Source: WHSO01 sp050485485
GTDB taxonomy: Bacteria > Pseudomonadota > Alphaproteobacteria > SMXQ01
NCBI GenBank assembly: GCA_050485485.1
Contig: JBJHBM010000009.1
Span: 1-64,000 of the forward strand
Direction of reading: 5' to 3'
DNA length: 64,000 nt
Below, one piece after another: positions 1 through 8,372 of the stretch. Position 1 is the first letter of the stretch. Each line of letters begins with the position of its first letter. The position numbers and the translations under genes are program-made. The notes under the pieces were generated by a model, which was not told the origin of the DNA, ran no database searches, and saw nothing but the letters and a program-made list of their open reading frames with translations.

Positions 1-1
1 C

Positions 2-232
2 TGGGAAATCCTGGCGCAGGCCGCGCCGGTGACGGAGCTGATCTGGGCGCCGCTGATCGCGTCGTTCTGGTGCTGCGTCCAGGTCATCAAGAGCTACTTC
101 GGCTGTCGCGAGCGCGACAAGGCGCGCATGGACGAGATCCAGTACGGCGCGCCGCTCAACTCCACACAGGCGACGGTGGCCGCGGCCGGCAGCGGCGTCG
201 CCGAGATCATCCGTGCTTTGAGGGGAAAGTAG
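2..232 (+). CDS. Small phage membrane protein, possible holin C-terminus (partial)
   Basis: The reading frame is open to the left edge of the window, so the gene probably begins outside; a GTG at 29 is a weaker alternative start. The visible part has a hydrophobic stretch with Trp and Cys residues (about 15-20 residues), then a basic, polar tail. It lies directly before Mu-like late genes, where lysis genes (endolysin, holin, spanin) sit in Mu relatives. A three-helix holin C-terminus would fit the position and the membrane segment, but no diagnostic motif is visible and the function is inferred from context only. Confidence 0.5.
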   Translation, partial: WEILAQAAPVTELIWAPLIASFWCCVQVIKSYFGCRERDKARMDEIQYGAPLNSTQATVAAAGSGVAEIIRALRGK

Positions 233-233
233 T

Positions 234-599
234 ATGAGCGTCGATTGGAACGCCATCGGTGGGATCACCACCATCGTCCAGTTCCTCGGAGTTCTGGTCG
301 TGGCCGTGATCTTCTGGAAAGCGCGTAACGAGTTCGCCTCCAAGAAAGAGATCGAGACGATCCGCCAGCGCGTGGACAGTCACGGCATCCGCCTCACGCA
401 GCTCGAGACCGAGACGCGCCACTACCCGACCAGCAGCGACATCCACGCGCTCGCGACCGCAATGGAGAGCCTGCGCGGCGACATCAACGTGGCGGTCGAG
501 CGGGTTTCCGGCGTGAAGGAAGACCTCGACCGGATGGAGAACACGCTTATGCGGCACGAGGACATCCTGTCGACTGCGGCGAGGGAGGCGAAGCGGTGA
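234..599 (+). CDS. DUF2730 family phage protein (Mu gp25-like)
   Basis: 121 residues: one N-terminal membrane segment (about residues 8-28), then a long heptad-rich coiled coil to the C-terminus (residues 35-115). This layout and the place immediately before the Mu gp26/gp27/gp28 equivalents match DUF2730 proteins of Mu-like phages, whose role is unknown. The start lies one base after the previous stop, with GGGG upstream, and the stop overlaps the next start as TGATG, so the genes are probably translationally coupled. Confidence 0.75.
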   Translation: MSVDWNAIGGITTIVQFLGVLVVAVIFWKARNEFASKKEIETIRQRVDSHGIRLTQLETETRHYPTSSDIHALATAMESLRGDINVAVERVSGVKEDLDRMENTLMRHEDILSTAAREAKR

Positions 600-904
600 T
601 GAACGTCTATGGCGAGCAGTGGCGCGCGCACCTGCGCCTGACCATCCTCAAGCTCCTGGCCGATGCGCCGTCGTACCAGGCCAACGAGAGCATCCTGCAC
701 GACGCCATTATCGCCCTGCAGCTGGGCTTCCGGCTCACGCGAGACCAGGTGCGCGGCGAGCTTATCTGGCTCGCGGAGCAGGACCTGACGTTCAACGAGG
801 AGATCGCGGGCCTGCTCGTCGCGACGGCGAAGAAGCGGGGGCTCGACGTGGCCGCGGGCATCGTCTCGCAGCCCGGCATCAAGCGCCCCAGCGCGCGGGG
901 TTGA
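599..904 (+). CDS. VpaChn25_0724-like phage protein (Mu gp26 position)
   Basis: About 101 residues. The helical sequence, with LTILKLLADAP near the N-terminus and RDQVRGELIWLAEQ in the middle, resembles a compact winged-helix-type fold and matches the VpaChn25_0724 family found just upstream of small terminase genes in Mu-like phages. ATG 599 overlaps the previous TGA; a GTG at 596 adds one residue. A GGGAGG ribosome site lies at about 583-588. The function is not established; a DNA-packaging accessory role is inferred only from position. Confidence 0.7.
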   Translation: MNVYGEQWRAHLRLTILKLLADAPSYQANESILHDAIIALQLGFRLTRDQVRGELIWLAEQDLTFNEEIAGLLVATAKKRGLDVAAGIVSQPGIKRPSARG

Positions 905-915
905 GGGCGCGCTGA

Positions 916-1458
916 ATGGGCCGCAGAAGCTCCATCGAAAGACTGCCGCCAGCGATCAAGAAGGCGGTCGACGACGCGATCGCCAACAAGGCGACCATCG
1001 AGGAGATCGTTGCGAAGCTACGCGAGCTTGGCGCGCAGGCCTCACGCTCGTCGGTCGGCCGATACGCGAAGTCGGTCAAAGCCGTCGCCGATAAAATCCG
1101 TCAGTCCCAGGACGTCGCCGAGGCTCTGGTCAAGGAGATCGGCCCGAACGCGGCCGAGGGCAAGACCGGACGCGCCCTCGTGCAGATACTTCAGACGATC
1201 TCCTTCAAGCTGCTGATGAAGCAGGCGGAAGGCGACGAGCCCGACATCGACGCCAAGGACCTCCATTTCCTCGCGCGCGCGCTCAAGGACATGTCGTCGG
1301 CGCGACAGATAGAGATCAACGTCGAGGCGAAGATCAGGCGCGAGTTCGTCCAGAAGCTCGACGCCGCCGTCGCGGAAGCGGAGAAGGCCGGCGAAAAGGG
1401 CTTGTCCGCGGAAAGGGTCGCGCAGCTGCGCCGCGAGTTCCTCGGCGTGCGGGGGTAG
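916..1458 (+). CDS. DUF3486 family small terminase-like protein (Mu gp27)
   Basis: 180 residues. The N-terminus reads as a helix-turn-helix DNA-binding module (SSIERLPPAIKKAVDDAI, then a second helix ending in SRSSVGRYAKS), followed by a long helical region typical of oligomerising small terminases. It sits directly in front of the large terminase with only 3 bp between. The family (Mu gp27, DUF3486) is the presumed DNA-recognition subunit for headful packaging. Nothing in the gene looks damaged. Confidence 0.85.
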   Translation: MGRRSSIERLPPAIKKAVDDAIANKATIEEIVAKLRELGAQASRSSVGRYAKSVKAVADKIRQSQDVAEALVKEIGPNAAEGKTGRALVQILQTISFKLLMKQAEGDEPDIDAKDLHFLARALKDMSSARQIEINVEAKIRREFVQKLDAAVAEAEKAGEKGLSAERVAQLRREFLGVRG

Positions 1459-1461
1459 CGC

Positions 1462-3072
1462 ATGGCCGAGTTCGCCGCACCGAAGTCGGCCGTCGACGAG
1501 TACATCCCAGGGGGGCTCCCGCCGGCGGACCTCGACCCGCTGGGCGACGGCATCCTGATGGCGCACCAGGTCGCATGGATCGCCGACCATTCGGACCTGA
1601 AGCTCTGCGAGAAGGGGCGGCGCACGGGCATCACGTTCGCCGAGGCGCTGGACAGCACGCTCATCGCCGCGACGTCGCGCTCGGCCGGCGGCGACAACAC
1701 CTGGTACATCGGCGACACCAAGGACAAGGGCCGGGAGTTCATAGCCGTCTGCGCGCGCTTCGCGCAGCACGTGGCGAAGGAGCTCGTCTCGGTCGAGGAG
1801 TTCCTGTTCGACGACGTGCAGGACGACGGCTCCAGCCGCCAGATCACCGCCTGGCGCATCCGCTTCGCGTCGGGCTACCAGATCGCGGCGCTGTCGAGCC
1901 GGCCGTCGAACATCCGTGGCCTGCAGGGCCGGGTGGTGATCGACGAGGCGGGGTTCCACCCGCACGTGCAGGCGGTAATCGACGCCTGCAACGCGCTGCT
2001 GATCTGGGGCGGGCAGATCCGCATCATCTCCACGCACAACGGCAAGCTCAACGCTTTCAACGGGCTCGTGAAGGACGCCGCGCGCTTCGGGTACAAGGTC
2101 CACCGGGTGACCTTCGACGATGCCGTCAGGAACGGACTGTACGAGCGCGTGTGCCTGATGAAGGGGGAAGTGGCGACCGTCGAGGGCAAGCAGGCCTGGT
2201 ACGACAAGATCAGGAAGTCATACGGCTCGCGCACCGAGGCGATGCTGGAAGAGCTCGACGCCATCCCGCGCGAAGGCGAAGGCACGATGCTGCCGCTCGC
2301 GCTGATCGAGACGGCCATGACGGAAGACTACACCGTCAAGCGGTGGGCGCCGCCTGCGGACGACTTCGTGGACTGGCCCGAGGCGGCCCGGCGGGCGCAC
2401 ATGGACGCGTGGCTCGCCAGCGAGATCGACCCGATCCTGGAGCGGCTGCCGCCGCTGCCCCACAGCTTCGGCGAGGACTTTGCCATGCGCCAGGACCGGA
2501 CGTCGCTCGTGGTCGGCTACGTGGCGCGGGACCTCAAGCGTCACGTGCCGCTGATCATCGAGCTCCACCGCTGCCCCTACGACATGCAGAAGCATGTCGT
2601 GTTCCACGTCGTCGAGAGGCTGCCACGGCGCCGCGCCGGCATCATGGACGCGAACGGAAACGGCATGGTGCTGGCCCAGGAGGCGCGCCAGAAGTTCGGC
2701 AGCTCGATCACCGAGCTGATGCCCAACGACGCCTGGCTGCGCGAGCACACGACAAAATTCCGCACCGCGTTCGAGGACCGGAACATGCTGATCCCGGCCG
2801 ACGTCGACGTGCGCGACGATCTGCACCAGTTCCGGCTGGTCAACGGCGTCGGCCGTATCCCATCGAACATCCGCACGGAAGGCACCGACGGCGGGCGCCG
2901 CCACGGGGACAGTGGGGTCGCGCTTCTGAACTTCCATGCCGCAACCCTCGTCGACGTACCCGAATACGGCTACGAGCCGGCTCTGATCCGCAGGCCCGCG
3001 GACCCGCTCGGCCCGCCGCGCGATGACGACGACGGCGAGAGCGGGCTGCGCGCGATCAAGGGAGCATGGTGA
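1462..3072 (+). CDS. Large terminase subunit (Mu gp28-like)
   Basis: 536 residues, the usual length for Mu gp28-type terminases. The ATPase half carries a Walker A-like segment CEKGRRTGITF (about residues 49-59) and a Walker B VVIDEAGFH (about 157-165). The C-terminal half (about 330-480) looks like an RNase H-fold nuclease, with GEDFAMRQDRTSL and GIMDANGNGM contributing acidic residues. It would pump phage DNA into proheads and cut the headful. The ORF is intact although the head genes downstream are deleted, which argues that the loss was recent. The stop overlaps the portal start (TGATG). Confidence 0.93.
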   Translation: MAEFAAPKSAVDEYIPGGLPPADLDPLGDGILMAHQVAWIADHSDLKLCEKGRRTGITFAEALDSTLIAATSRSAGGDNTWYIGDTKDKGREFIAVCARFAQHVAKELVSVEEFLFDDVQDDGSSRQITAWRIRFASGYQIAALSSRPSNIRGLQGRVVIDEAGFHPHVQAVIDACNALLIWGGQIRIISTHNGKLNAFNGLVKDAARFGYKVHRVTFDDAVRNGLYERVCLMKGEVATVEGKQAWYDKIRKSYGSRTEAMLEELDAIPREGEGTMLPLALIETAMTEDYTVKRWAPPADDFVDWPEAARRAHMDAWLASEIDPILERLPPLPHSFGEDFAMRQDRTSLVVGYVARDLKRHVPLIIELHRCPYDMQKHVVFHVVERLPRRRAGIMDANGNGMVLAQEARQKFGSSITELMPNDAWLREHTTKFRTAFEDRNMLIPADVDVRDDLHQFRLVNGVGRIPSNIRTEGTDGGRRHGDSGVALLNFHAATLVDVPEYGYEPALIRRPADPLGPPRDDDDGESGLRAIKGAW

Positions 3073-4607
3073 TGGCCAAGGCACTGATAGGGGACTACGG
3101 CGAGCCGGTCGACACAGCCGTGCTGACAGAGGAGATCGCGGGGCCGACCGTCACGGGCGTGCGCACGCCGATCGCAGGGCACCCGGCGCAGGGGCTCACG
3201 CCGCAGCGGCTCGCCTCGATCCTGCTGGAGGCCGAGACCGGCGAGCCGATGCGCTATCTCGAACTCGCCGAGGAGATGGAGGAAAAGGACCTCCACTACG
3301 TCTCGGTGCTGGGCACCCGCAAGCGCCAGGTAGCGCAGCTCGACATCACGGTCAACGCGGCGTCCGACGCCGCCGAGGACGTGAAGAACGCGGAGCTGGT
3401 GCAGGCCTTCGTCGACCGCGAGGCGCTCGAGGACGAGCTGGTGGACATCCTGGACGCGGTCGGCAAGGGCTTCTCCGCGACCGAGGTGATCTGGGACATG
3501 AGCGAGCGTCAGTGGGTGCCGGCGCGTCTCGAATGGCGCGACCCGCGCTGGTTCACCTTCGACCGCACCGACCTCTCGACGCTCATGCTGCGCGGCGACG
3601 ACGGCCAGCCGGTACCGCTACCCGGGTACAAATTCATCGTGCACCAGCACAAGGCCAAGTCGGGCCTGCCGATCCGTGGTGGCATCGCGCGGGCGGCGGC
3701 CTGGGCATACCTGTTCAAGAACTACAACATGAAGGACTGGGTCGCCTTCGCCGAGGTGTACGGCCAGCCAATCCGCGTCGGCAAATACCACCCGTCGGCG
3801 ACGCCCGAGGAGAAGGCCGTGCTGCTGCGCGCGGTGCGGAACATCGGCTCGGACGCCGCGGCCATCATCCCGCAAGGCATGGAGATCGAGTTCGTGCGCG
3901 CCGAGGCAGCGCGCGAGACGGGCCAGCTCTACAAGGACCTGGCCGACTGGCTCGACCAGCAGGTCTCGAAAGCGGTGCTCGGACAGACCACCACCACCGA
4001 CGCCATCTCCGGCGGCCACGCGGTGTCGAAGGAGCACAACGAGGTGCGCCGCGACATCGAGCGGTCCGACGCCAAGCAGCTCGCGGCCGTGCTCAACCGC
4101 TGCATCGTGCGGCCGATCGTCGACCTCAACCGCGGTCCGCAGAAGGCCTATCCGTGGATCACCATCGAGCGGCCGGAGCAGGCGGACATCGTGCGCACGG
4201 CGGAAGCGCTGTCCAAGCTGGTGCCGGTCGGCCTCAAGATCGGCCAGCGCCAGGTGCTGAAGAAGATCGGCTTCGACGAGCCCGAGGACGACGACGAGCT
4301 GCTGGGCATGCAGGCCGTGCCACAACCGGCGCTGGGTCGCGCCCGCGCGCGCACGGCGCCGGCGCGCCCCAGCGACCCGGCCGACGACATCGCCGACCAG
4401 CTCGAGGCACTGGCGGCGCCGGCGACCGACGCCGCGATCGACGCCGTCCGCGAGCTGGTCGAGACCTCGGCGTCGATGCAGGAGATTTCGGAAGGTCTGC
4501 TGCGGCTCTACCCGCAAATCAACGCGAACGCGCTCGCCGACAAGCTGCGCGAGGCACTGGTGCTGGCCGAGCTGGCGGGCCGCAGCGACATCGTCGACGG
4601 GAGCTAG
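3072..4607 (+). CDS. Portal protein, DUF935 family (Mu gp29)
   Basis: About 511 residues. The sequence has DUF935 hallmarks: ETGEPMRYLELAEEMEEKDLHYVSVLGTRK near the N-terminus, RWFTFDRTDL, and GQTTTTDAISGGHAVSKEHNEVRRDI in the second half. In Mu this protein forms the dodecameric portal at the head vertex through which DNA enters and leaves. The likely start is ATG 3072 overlapping the terminase TGA; ATG 3066 adds two residues and has GGGAG closer to it. The C-terminal tail (from about residue 420) is Pro/Ala-rich, then helical. The gene is intact. Confidence 0.9.
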   Translation: MAKALIGDYGEPVDTAVLTEEIAGPTVTGVRTPIAGHPAQGLTPQRLASILLEAETGEPMRYLELAEEMEEKDLHYVSVLGTRKRQVAQLDITVNAASDAAEDVKNAELVQAFVDREALEDELVDILDAVGKGFSATEVIWDMSERQWVPARLEWRDPRWFTFDRTDLSTLMLRGDDGQPVPLPGYKFIVHQHKAKSGLPIRGGIARAAAWAYLFKNYNMKDWVAFAEVYGQPIRVGKYHPSATPEEKAVLLRAVRNIGSDAAAIIPQGMEIEFVRAEAARETGQLYKDLADWLDQQVSKAVLGQTTTTDAISGGHAVSKEHNEVRRDIERSDAKQLAAVLNRCIVRPIVDLNRGPQKAYPWITIERPEQADIVRTAEALSKLVPVGLKIGQRQVLKKIGFDEPEDDDELLGMQAVPQPALGRARARTAPARPSDPADDIADQLEALAAPATDAAIDAVRELVETSASMQEISEGLLRLYPQINANALADKLREALVLAELAGRSDIVDGS

Positions 4608-4613
4608 GCCCAG

Positions 4614-4973
4614 ATGGCCGACCCGCGCCCCGGCCGCGTCGCTCCGGCGGAGGCGATCCGGTTCTTCCGCCAGAAGGTCAACCTGCCGACCCGCGCCTGG
4701 ACGGATCTGTGGGAGGGGATGCATGCGCGGGCCTTCGTCGTCGCCGGCGCGCAGCAGGCGGAGCTGCTCGCCGACTTCCGGACGGCCGTCGAGAAAGCCA
4801 TCGGCGAGGGCACCACGCTCGCGGACTTCCGCAAGGACTTCGACCGCATCGTCGCGTCACACGGCTGGAGCTACAGGCGGGCGCGATCGACCGCTTCGAG
4901 AGGTCCGAAGCGCCGGACGGCTCGAAGTGGCTGCCCTCGCGTCGTGTCCTCGAAAGCGGCGGCAAGACGCTGA
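4614..4973 (+). pseudogene. Truncated gpF-like minor head protein (Mu gp30, SPP1 gp7 family)
   Basis: The first ~87 residues match the start of Mu F / SPP1 gp7 head-morphogenesis proteins: PAEAIRFFRQK, then TLADFRKDFDRIVASHGWSY, the conserved helix before the catalytic-like core of the family. After codon 87 (about 4874) the homology stops and the frame runs as Arg/Ser/Ala-rich nonsense over the next gene until a stop at 4971-4973. Normal family members are several times longer. The break coincides with the start of gpG homology in another frame, so a deletion is the simplest reading. The protein cannot be functional. Confidence 0.8.
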
Positions 4974-5200
4974 TCGATCGCGCACGGCTGATGGGCTCGC
5001 TCACATGGCAGGCCTTCGGTGACCGTGTCGAGCACGGCACAAACGTCGTTTACGGCGCGGTGCATCAGCTTTCTGGCTTCGCCGGGCGGCGCCGTTCCGT
5101 CTTCATCCCGGCGCGACCGTATCTCGGCGTGAGCAGCGGGGATGCCCGCGCGATCGAGGCCGAGACCCACGATTGGTTCAGGGGAGCGCTCGGTCGATGA
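4874..5200 (+). pseudogene. 5'-truncated gpG-like virion morphogenesis protein
   Basis: The frame ending at TGA 5198-5200 encodes AIDRFERSEAPDGSKWLPSR, then KTLIDRARLMGSLTWQ, then a C-terminal part with PARPYLG. These match the middle and end of Mu gpG / P2 gpS-type virion morphogenesis (tail completion) proteins. Roughly 30-45 N-terminal residues are missing. The first in-frame ATG is at about 4991, inside the conserved domain, and there is no ribosome site, so the remnant lacks a proper start. It is fused out of frame to the gpF remnant. The stop overlaps the next start (ATGA). Confidence 0.75.
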
Positions 5201-5823
5201 TCGGCGAGATCGAAGACGCCATGATCGCGCGCGTCGCCGCGGCGTCCGATGCCGGCGTGCTCGGCTATCGCTTCGGCACCGTGGCGAGCTATGGCGGCGA
5301 GTTCGATCACGACGGCGATCTGTCGGAGGGAGAGCTGCGGACTCTGGTTCGCCGGTTCCCCGCGGCCTGGGTAGTCTTCGGGGGCGGACCTTTCGACCAG
5401 CGGGCGGCCGACCTCTACGACCAGAATGCCAATTTTGCGGTCGTGGTCGCCGCCCGGTCGCTGCGGAACGAGGCCGCGTCGCGTCGCGGCGACGGCACCT
5501 CTCCCGGCTCCTACCAACTCGCGGAAGACGTCATCGGCCTGCTGGCGGGCCAGACGGTCGGCCTCGAGATCGATCCCCTGGCGCCGCGGGCGATCCGCAC
5601 GTTGTTCAACAGCAAGGTCCGCGGCGAGCAGCTCTCCGTCCTGGTGGTCGAATTTGCCACCGCGTTCAGGGTCGATGCGGCCGCGCCGGCCAACCTCGAC
5701 GATTTCAAGCTCTTCCACGTGGACTGGGACGTGCCGCCGTTCCAGAGCCACGAGACGGTGCCCGTTCCCGACGGAGAGGCGGACGCCACGGATCTCGTCA
5801 ACGTGCAAGGAGACGACACGTGA
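5197..5823 (+). CDS. DUF1834 family phage protein (Mu gp37)
   Basis: 208 residues from ATG 5197, which overlaps the gpG-remnant stop. The sequence IGEIEDAMIARV, AWVVFGGGPFD and a mid-region of the type NFAVVVAARSLRNE match Mu gp37/DUF1834, thought to act at the head-tail joining or tail terminator position. A further in-frame start at 5173 lies inside the gpG remnant and is less likely. The gene is intact, so the deletion ends just before it. Confidence 0.85.
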   Translation: MIGEIEDAMIARVAAASDAGVLGYRFGTVASYGGEFDHDGDLSEGELRTLVRRFPAAWVVFGGGPFDQRAADLYDQNANFAVVVAARSLRNEAASRRGDGTSPGSYQLAEDVIGLLAGQTVGLEIDPLAPRAIRTLFNSKVRGEQLSVLVVEFATAFRVDAAAPANLDDFKLFHVDWDVPPFQSHETVPVPDGEADATDLVNVQGDDT

Positions 5824-6035
5824 CCCAGAGAATTTACGTCATTCCGCGTCCCGGCTTGGTGGTGCGCGACCCTGCTCATGGCGACCATCTGCCGCCCGGC
5901 GGCCGCCACGTCCAGGAGACCTCCTATTGGCGCCGCCGGCGCGACGACGGCGACGTCACGTTCGGCAAGCCCGCCGCCAAGGCGCCGGCCAAGCCGGCGA
6001 CGGCCACCGCACCCGCTAAGGAGCCCGGCAAATGA
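5820..6035 (+). CDS. DUF2635 family phage protein (Mu gp38)
   Basis: 71 residues from GTG 5820, overlapping the previous stop as GTGA. The segment VIPRPGLVVRDPAHGDHLP followed by a Trp and basic residues is the signature of the small DUF2635 protein between gp37 and the tail sheath in Mu-like phages. The C-terminus is an Ala/Lys/Pro repeat tail. Role unknown; it probably assists tail assembly. The stop overlaps the sheath ATG. Confidence 0.8.
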   Translation: MTQRIYVIPRPGLVVRDPAHGDHLPPGGRHVQETSYWRRRRDDGDVTFGKPAAKAPAKPATATAPAKEPGK

Positions 6036-7507
6036 CCATCTCGTTCAACCATATCCCCGTGGGCATTCGCACGCCCGGCCAGTACATCGAGTTCGACAAT
6101 ACCCGGGCCCTGTCCGGCCTGCAGGCCATCCCGCGGCGCATCCTCGTGATCGGCCAGCGTCTCGCCGCCGGGACTGTCGATGAGCTGGTGCCGACGCCGA
6201 TCACGTCCGCGATCCAGGCCGAGACCGCGTTCGGTCGCGGCTCGATGCTCGCGTCCATGTTCGTTGCGCTGAAGGCCGCCAACCGTTTTGCGGAGACGGT
6301 AGGGGTCGCGCTCGACGACGACGATCAGGGCGCCCAGGCCGAGGGGGAGCTGGAATTCGGCGGCGCCGCGACGGCGGCCGGGACGATCAATCTCTATGTC
6401 GCGGGCAAGCGGGTCCGCGTGGGCGTGGCCGCCGGCGACGACGACGAGGACGTGGCCGCGGCCGTCGCCGCGGCGATCACGGCGCGCGGCGATCTTCCGG
6501 TCACGGCGGAGGTGGACGGCGAAGACGAGAATATCGTCAACGTGGCCGCGCGGCACAAAGGCGCGGCGGGGAACGACATCGATCTCCGCGTGAACTATCA
6601 CGCGGGCGAAGCGCTCCCGCCGGGCCTCACCCTGGACATCACCGCCATGTCCGGAGGCACGTCCAACCCGGAGATCGATGCGGTGTGGGACGCGATCGGC
6701 GACGAGCAGTACCACGACATCGTCATGCCCTACACCGACGCGGCCAACCTCGGCGCGCTCGAATCCGAGCTTGAGAGCCGCTGGGGGCCTCTGCGGATGA
6801 TCGAGGGGCATGCCTACGCCGCCGCCCGCGGCTCGCACGCGGCCCTGACGACGCTCGGGAATTCCCGCAACTCGCATGTCCTCACCATCATGGGCGCCGG
6901 GACAAGCCCCATGCCGCCGTGGGAATGGGCGTCGGTGGCGGCGGCCGTGGCCAGCTATCACGGCGCGATCGACCCGGCGCGGCCGTTCCAGACCCTCGAG
7001 CTGCCCGGCATCCTGCCGCCGGTCGAGGCCGACAGGTTCACGCTCGAGGAGAGGAACCTCCTTCTCCATGACGGAATATCGACGTTCCGCACGACCCGGG
7101 ACGGCCGGGTGCTGATCGAGCGCCTGATCACGACGTATCAGACCAACGCGCTCGACGTGCCGGACGCCAGCTACCTGGACGTCAACACGGTGATGACGGT
7201 GGCCTACCTGCGCGCCACGCTGCGCGCGCGCATCGCACTGCGCTACCCACGTCACAAGCTCGCCGACGACGGCACGAACTTCGGCGCCGGCCAGGCCATC
7301 GTAACGCCGCGCATCATCCGTGCCGAGATCGTGGCCCTGTTCCGCGAATGGGAGGCCGCCGGCCTGGCCGAGAACATCGATCAGTTCATGGAAGACCTGA
7401 TCGTGGAGCGCGACCAGGGCGACCCGAACCGCATCAACGCGCTGGTGCCGCCCGACATCGTCAACCAGCTGCGCGTGTTCGCGGCAGCCATCCAGTTCAG
7501 GCTCTAA
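6032..7507 (+). CDS. Contractile tail sheath protein (Mu gpL)
   Basis: 491 residues, typical of Mu gpL sheath proteins (about 495). The N-terminus ISFNHIPVGIRTPGQYIEFDN is characteristic, and the C-terminal third has the conserved DVNTVMTVAYLRATLRARI and a final LRVFAAAIQFRL. It polymerises around the tail tube and contracts to drive the tube through the host envelope. The gene is intact, starts with ATGA overlap, and is followed 18 bp later by the tube gene, the usual pair. Confidence 0.95.
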   Translation: MTISFNHIPVGIRTPGQYIEFDNTRALSGLQAIPRRILVIGQRLAAGTVDELVPTPITSAIQAETAFGRGSMLASMFVALKAANRFAETVGVALDDDDQGAQAEGELEFGGAATAAGTINLYVAGKRVRVGVAAGDDDEDVAAAVAAAITARGDLPVTAEVDGEDENIVNVAARHKGAAGNDIDLRVNYHAGEALPPGLTLDITAMSGGTSNPEIDAVWDAIGDEQYHDIVMPYTDAANLGALESELESRWGPLRMIEGHAYAAARGSHAALTTLGNSRNSHVLTIMGAGTSPMPPWEWASVAAAVASYHGAIDPARPFQTLELPGILPPVEADRFTLEERNLLLHDGISTFRTTRDGRVLIERLITTYQTNALDVPDASYLDVNTVMTVAYLRATLRARIALRYPRHKLADDGTNFGAGQAIVTPRIIRAEIVALFREWEAAGLAENIDQFMEDLIVERDQGDPNRINALVPPDIVNQLRVFAAAIQFRL

Positions 7508-7525
7508 CCCAGCGGGGGCACAATC

Positions 7526-7897
7526 ATGTCACGACCCATCGGCGGCAAGGTCAACATCACCATCGACGGCAACCGCGTCAGCGTGCGCGGCAACGTCACT
7601 TCCAACATCGGCCAGAACGTGGTGCGCGAAAGCGTCGCCGGCCTTGACGAGATTCACGGCTTCACCGAACGGCCGGCGGTCCCCTTCATCCAGTGCGATC
7701 TCACCGAGCGGCCAGAATTCTCGCTCGGCGCCCTCAACAAGATCACCGACACGACGGTGACGGCGGAACTGGCGGACGGCCGCTCGCTGGTGTTGCGCAA
7801 CGCCTGGCACGTCGGCGAGACCGAGCGCAACTCCGAGGAGGGCTCGCTGGGCTCCGTCCGCTTCGAGGGCAAGGGCGGCGAGGAGGTCGGCGCATGA
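7526..7897 (+). CDS. Tail tube protein (Mu gpM)
   Basis: 123 residues, the family's usual size. IGGKVNITIDGNRVSVRGNVTSNIG at the N-terminus and a C-terminal VRFEGKGGEEV match the Mu tube protein that stacks as hexamers inside the sheath. An AGCGGGGG ribosome site precedes the ATG. The stop overlaps the chaperone start (ATGA). Confidence 0.9.
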   Translation: MSRPIGGKVNITIDGNRVSVRGNVTSNIGQNVVRESVAGLDEIHGFTERPAVPFIQCDLTERPEFSLGALNKITDTTVTAELADGRSLVLRNAWHVGETERNSEEGSLGSVRFEGKGGEEVGA

Positions 7898-8262
7898 ACC
7901 TTCTCGAACAGCTTCAACTCGAAGAGTGGAAGAAGCGTGCCGCGGAACTTGTCGCCGCCGGGCGTCTCAAGACCAACGCCGACGGAAGCGCCGAATACAC
8001 GCTGGCCTGGCCGGTGCGCGACCCGGTCGAAAACCGGGAGCTCACGCAGCTCACCATCCGTCGGCCGAAGGCCAAGGACCTGCAGAAGCTCGACAAGGTG
8101 GCCGGCGACGTGGCGAAGACTCGTGAGCTGGTCGTGATCCTGACGGGGCTCGACCCGGTCGCGGTCGGAGAGCTCGACGCCGAAGACTACGTCGTGTGCG
8201 CACAGGTCGCCGGGGATTTTATCGAGGGGCGCCGGCTGACTGGTCCGACGCCCTCGGCCTGA
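7894..8262 (+). CDS. Tail assembly chaperone (Mu gp41, upstream frame)
   Basis: 122 residues. The sequence PVENRELTQLTIRRPKAKDLQKLDKV is typical of E/gp41 tail assembly chaperones, which coat the tape measure protein during tail assembly. The gene stops at 8260-8262, but a second coding frame continues directly to the tape measure gene, as in the classical chaperone pair made by programmed ribosomal frameshift. Start ATG 7894 overlaps the tube stop. Confidence 0.85.
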   Translation: MNLLEQLQLEEWKKRAAELVAAGRLKTNADGSAEYTLAWPVRDPVENRELTQLTIRRPKAKDLQKLDKVAGDVAKTRELVVILTGLDPVAVGELDAEDYVVCAQVAGDFIEGRRLTGPTPSA

Positions 8263-8372
8263 TCGCATACACGTTCCATTTCCCGGCGCGCGAGCTGTGG
8301 GAGATGGACACGCTCGAGATCGAATTCTGGTTAACGCGCGCGGAAGCGATCCTGAAACATGGCAAACCTTAA
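8226..8372 (+). CDS. -1 frameshift extension of the tail assembly chaperone (gpE-like)
   Basis: In the -1 frame relative to the chaperone the sequence reads DWSDALGLIAYTFHF, then an acidic/aromatic stretch and ILKHGKP, and stops at 8370-8372, 14 bases inside the tape measure gene. This small Trp-rich segment resembles the second tail-chaperone domain. It has no start codon or ribosome site of its own, so production by frameshifting is the likely route. Two runs allow re-pairing in the -1 frame: TTTT at 8217-8220 and GGGG at 8226-8229 (followed by CGCC). The exact slip site is not proven. Confidence 0.65.
   Translation, partial: GAPADWSDALGLIAYTFHFPARELWEMDTLEIEFWLTRAEAILKHGKP

Noticed and set aside
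4614..5200. Programmed frameshift joining the gpF and gpG parts into one functional protein
   Set aside because: The fragments come from two different proteins and each lacks its core or N-terminus. Even an in-frame fusion would not restore a head protein.
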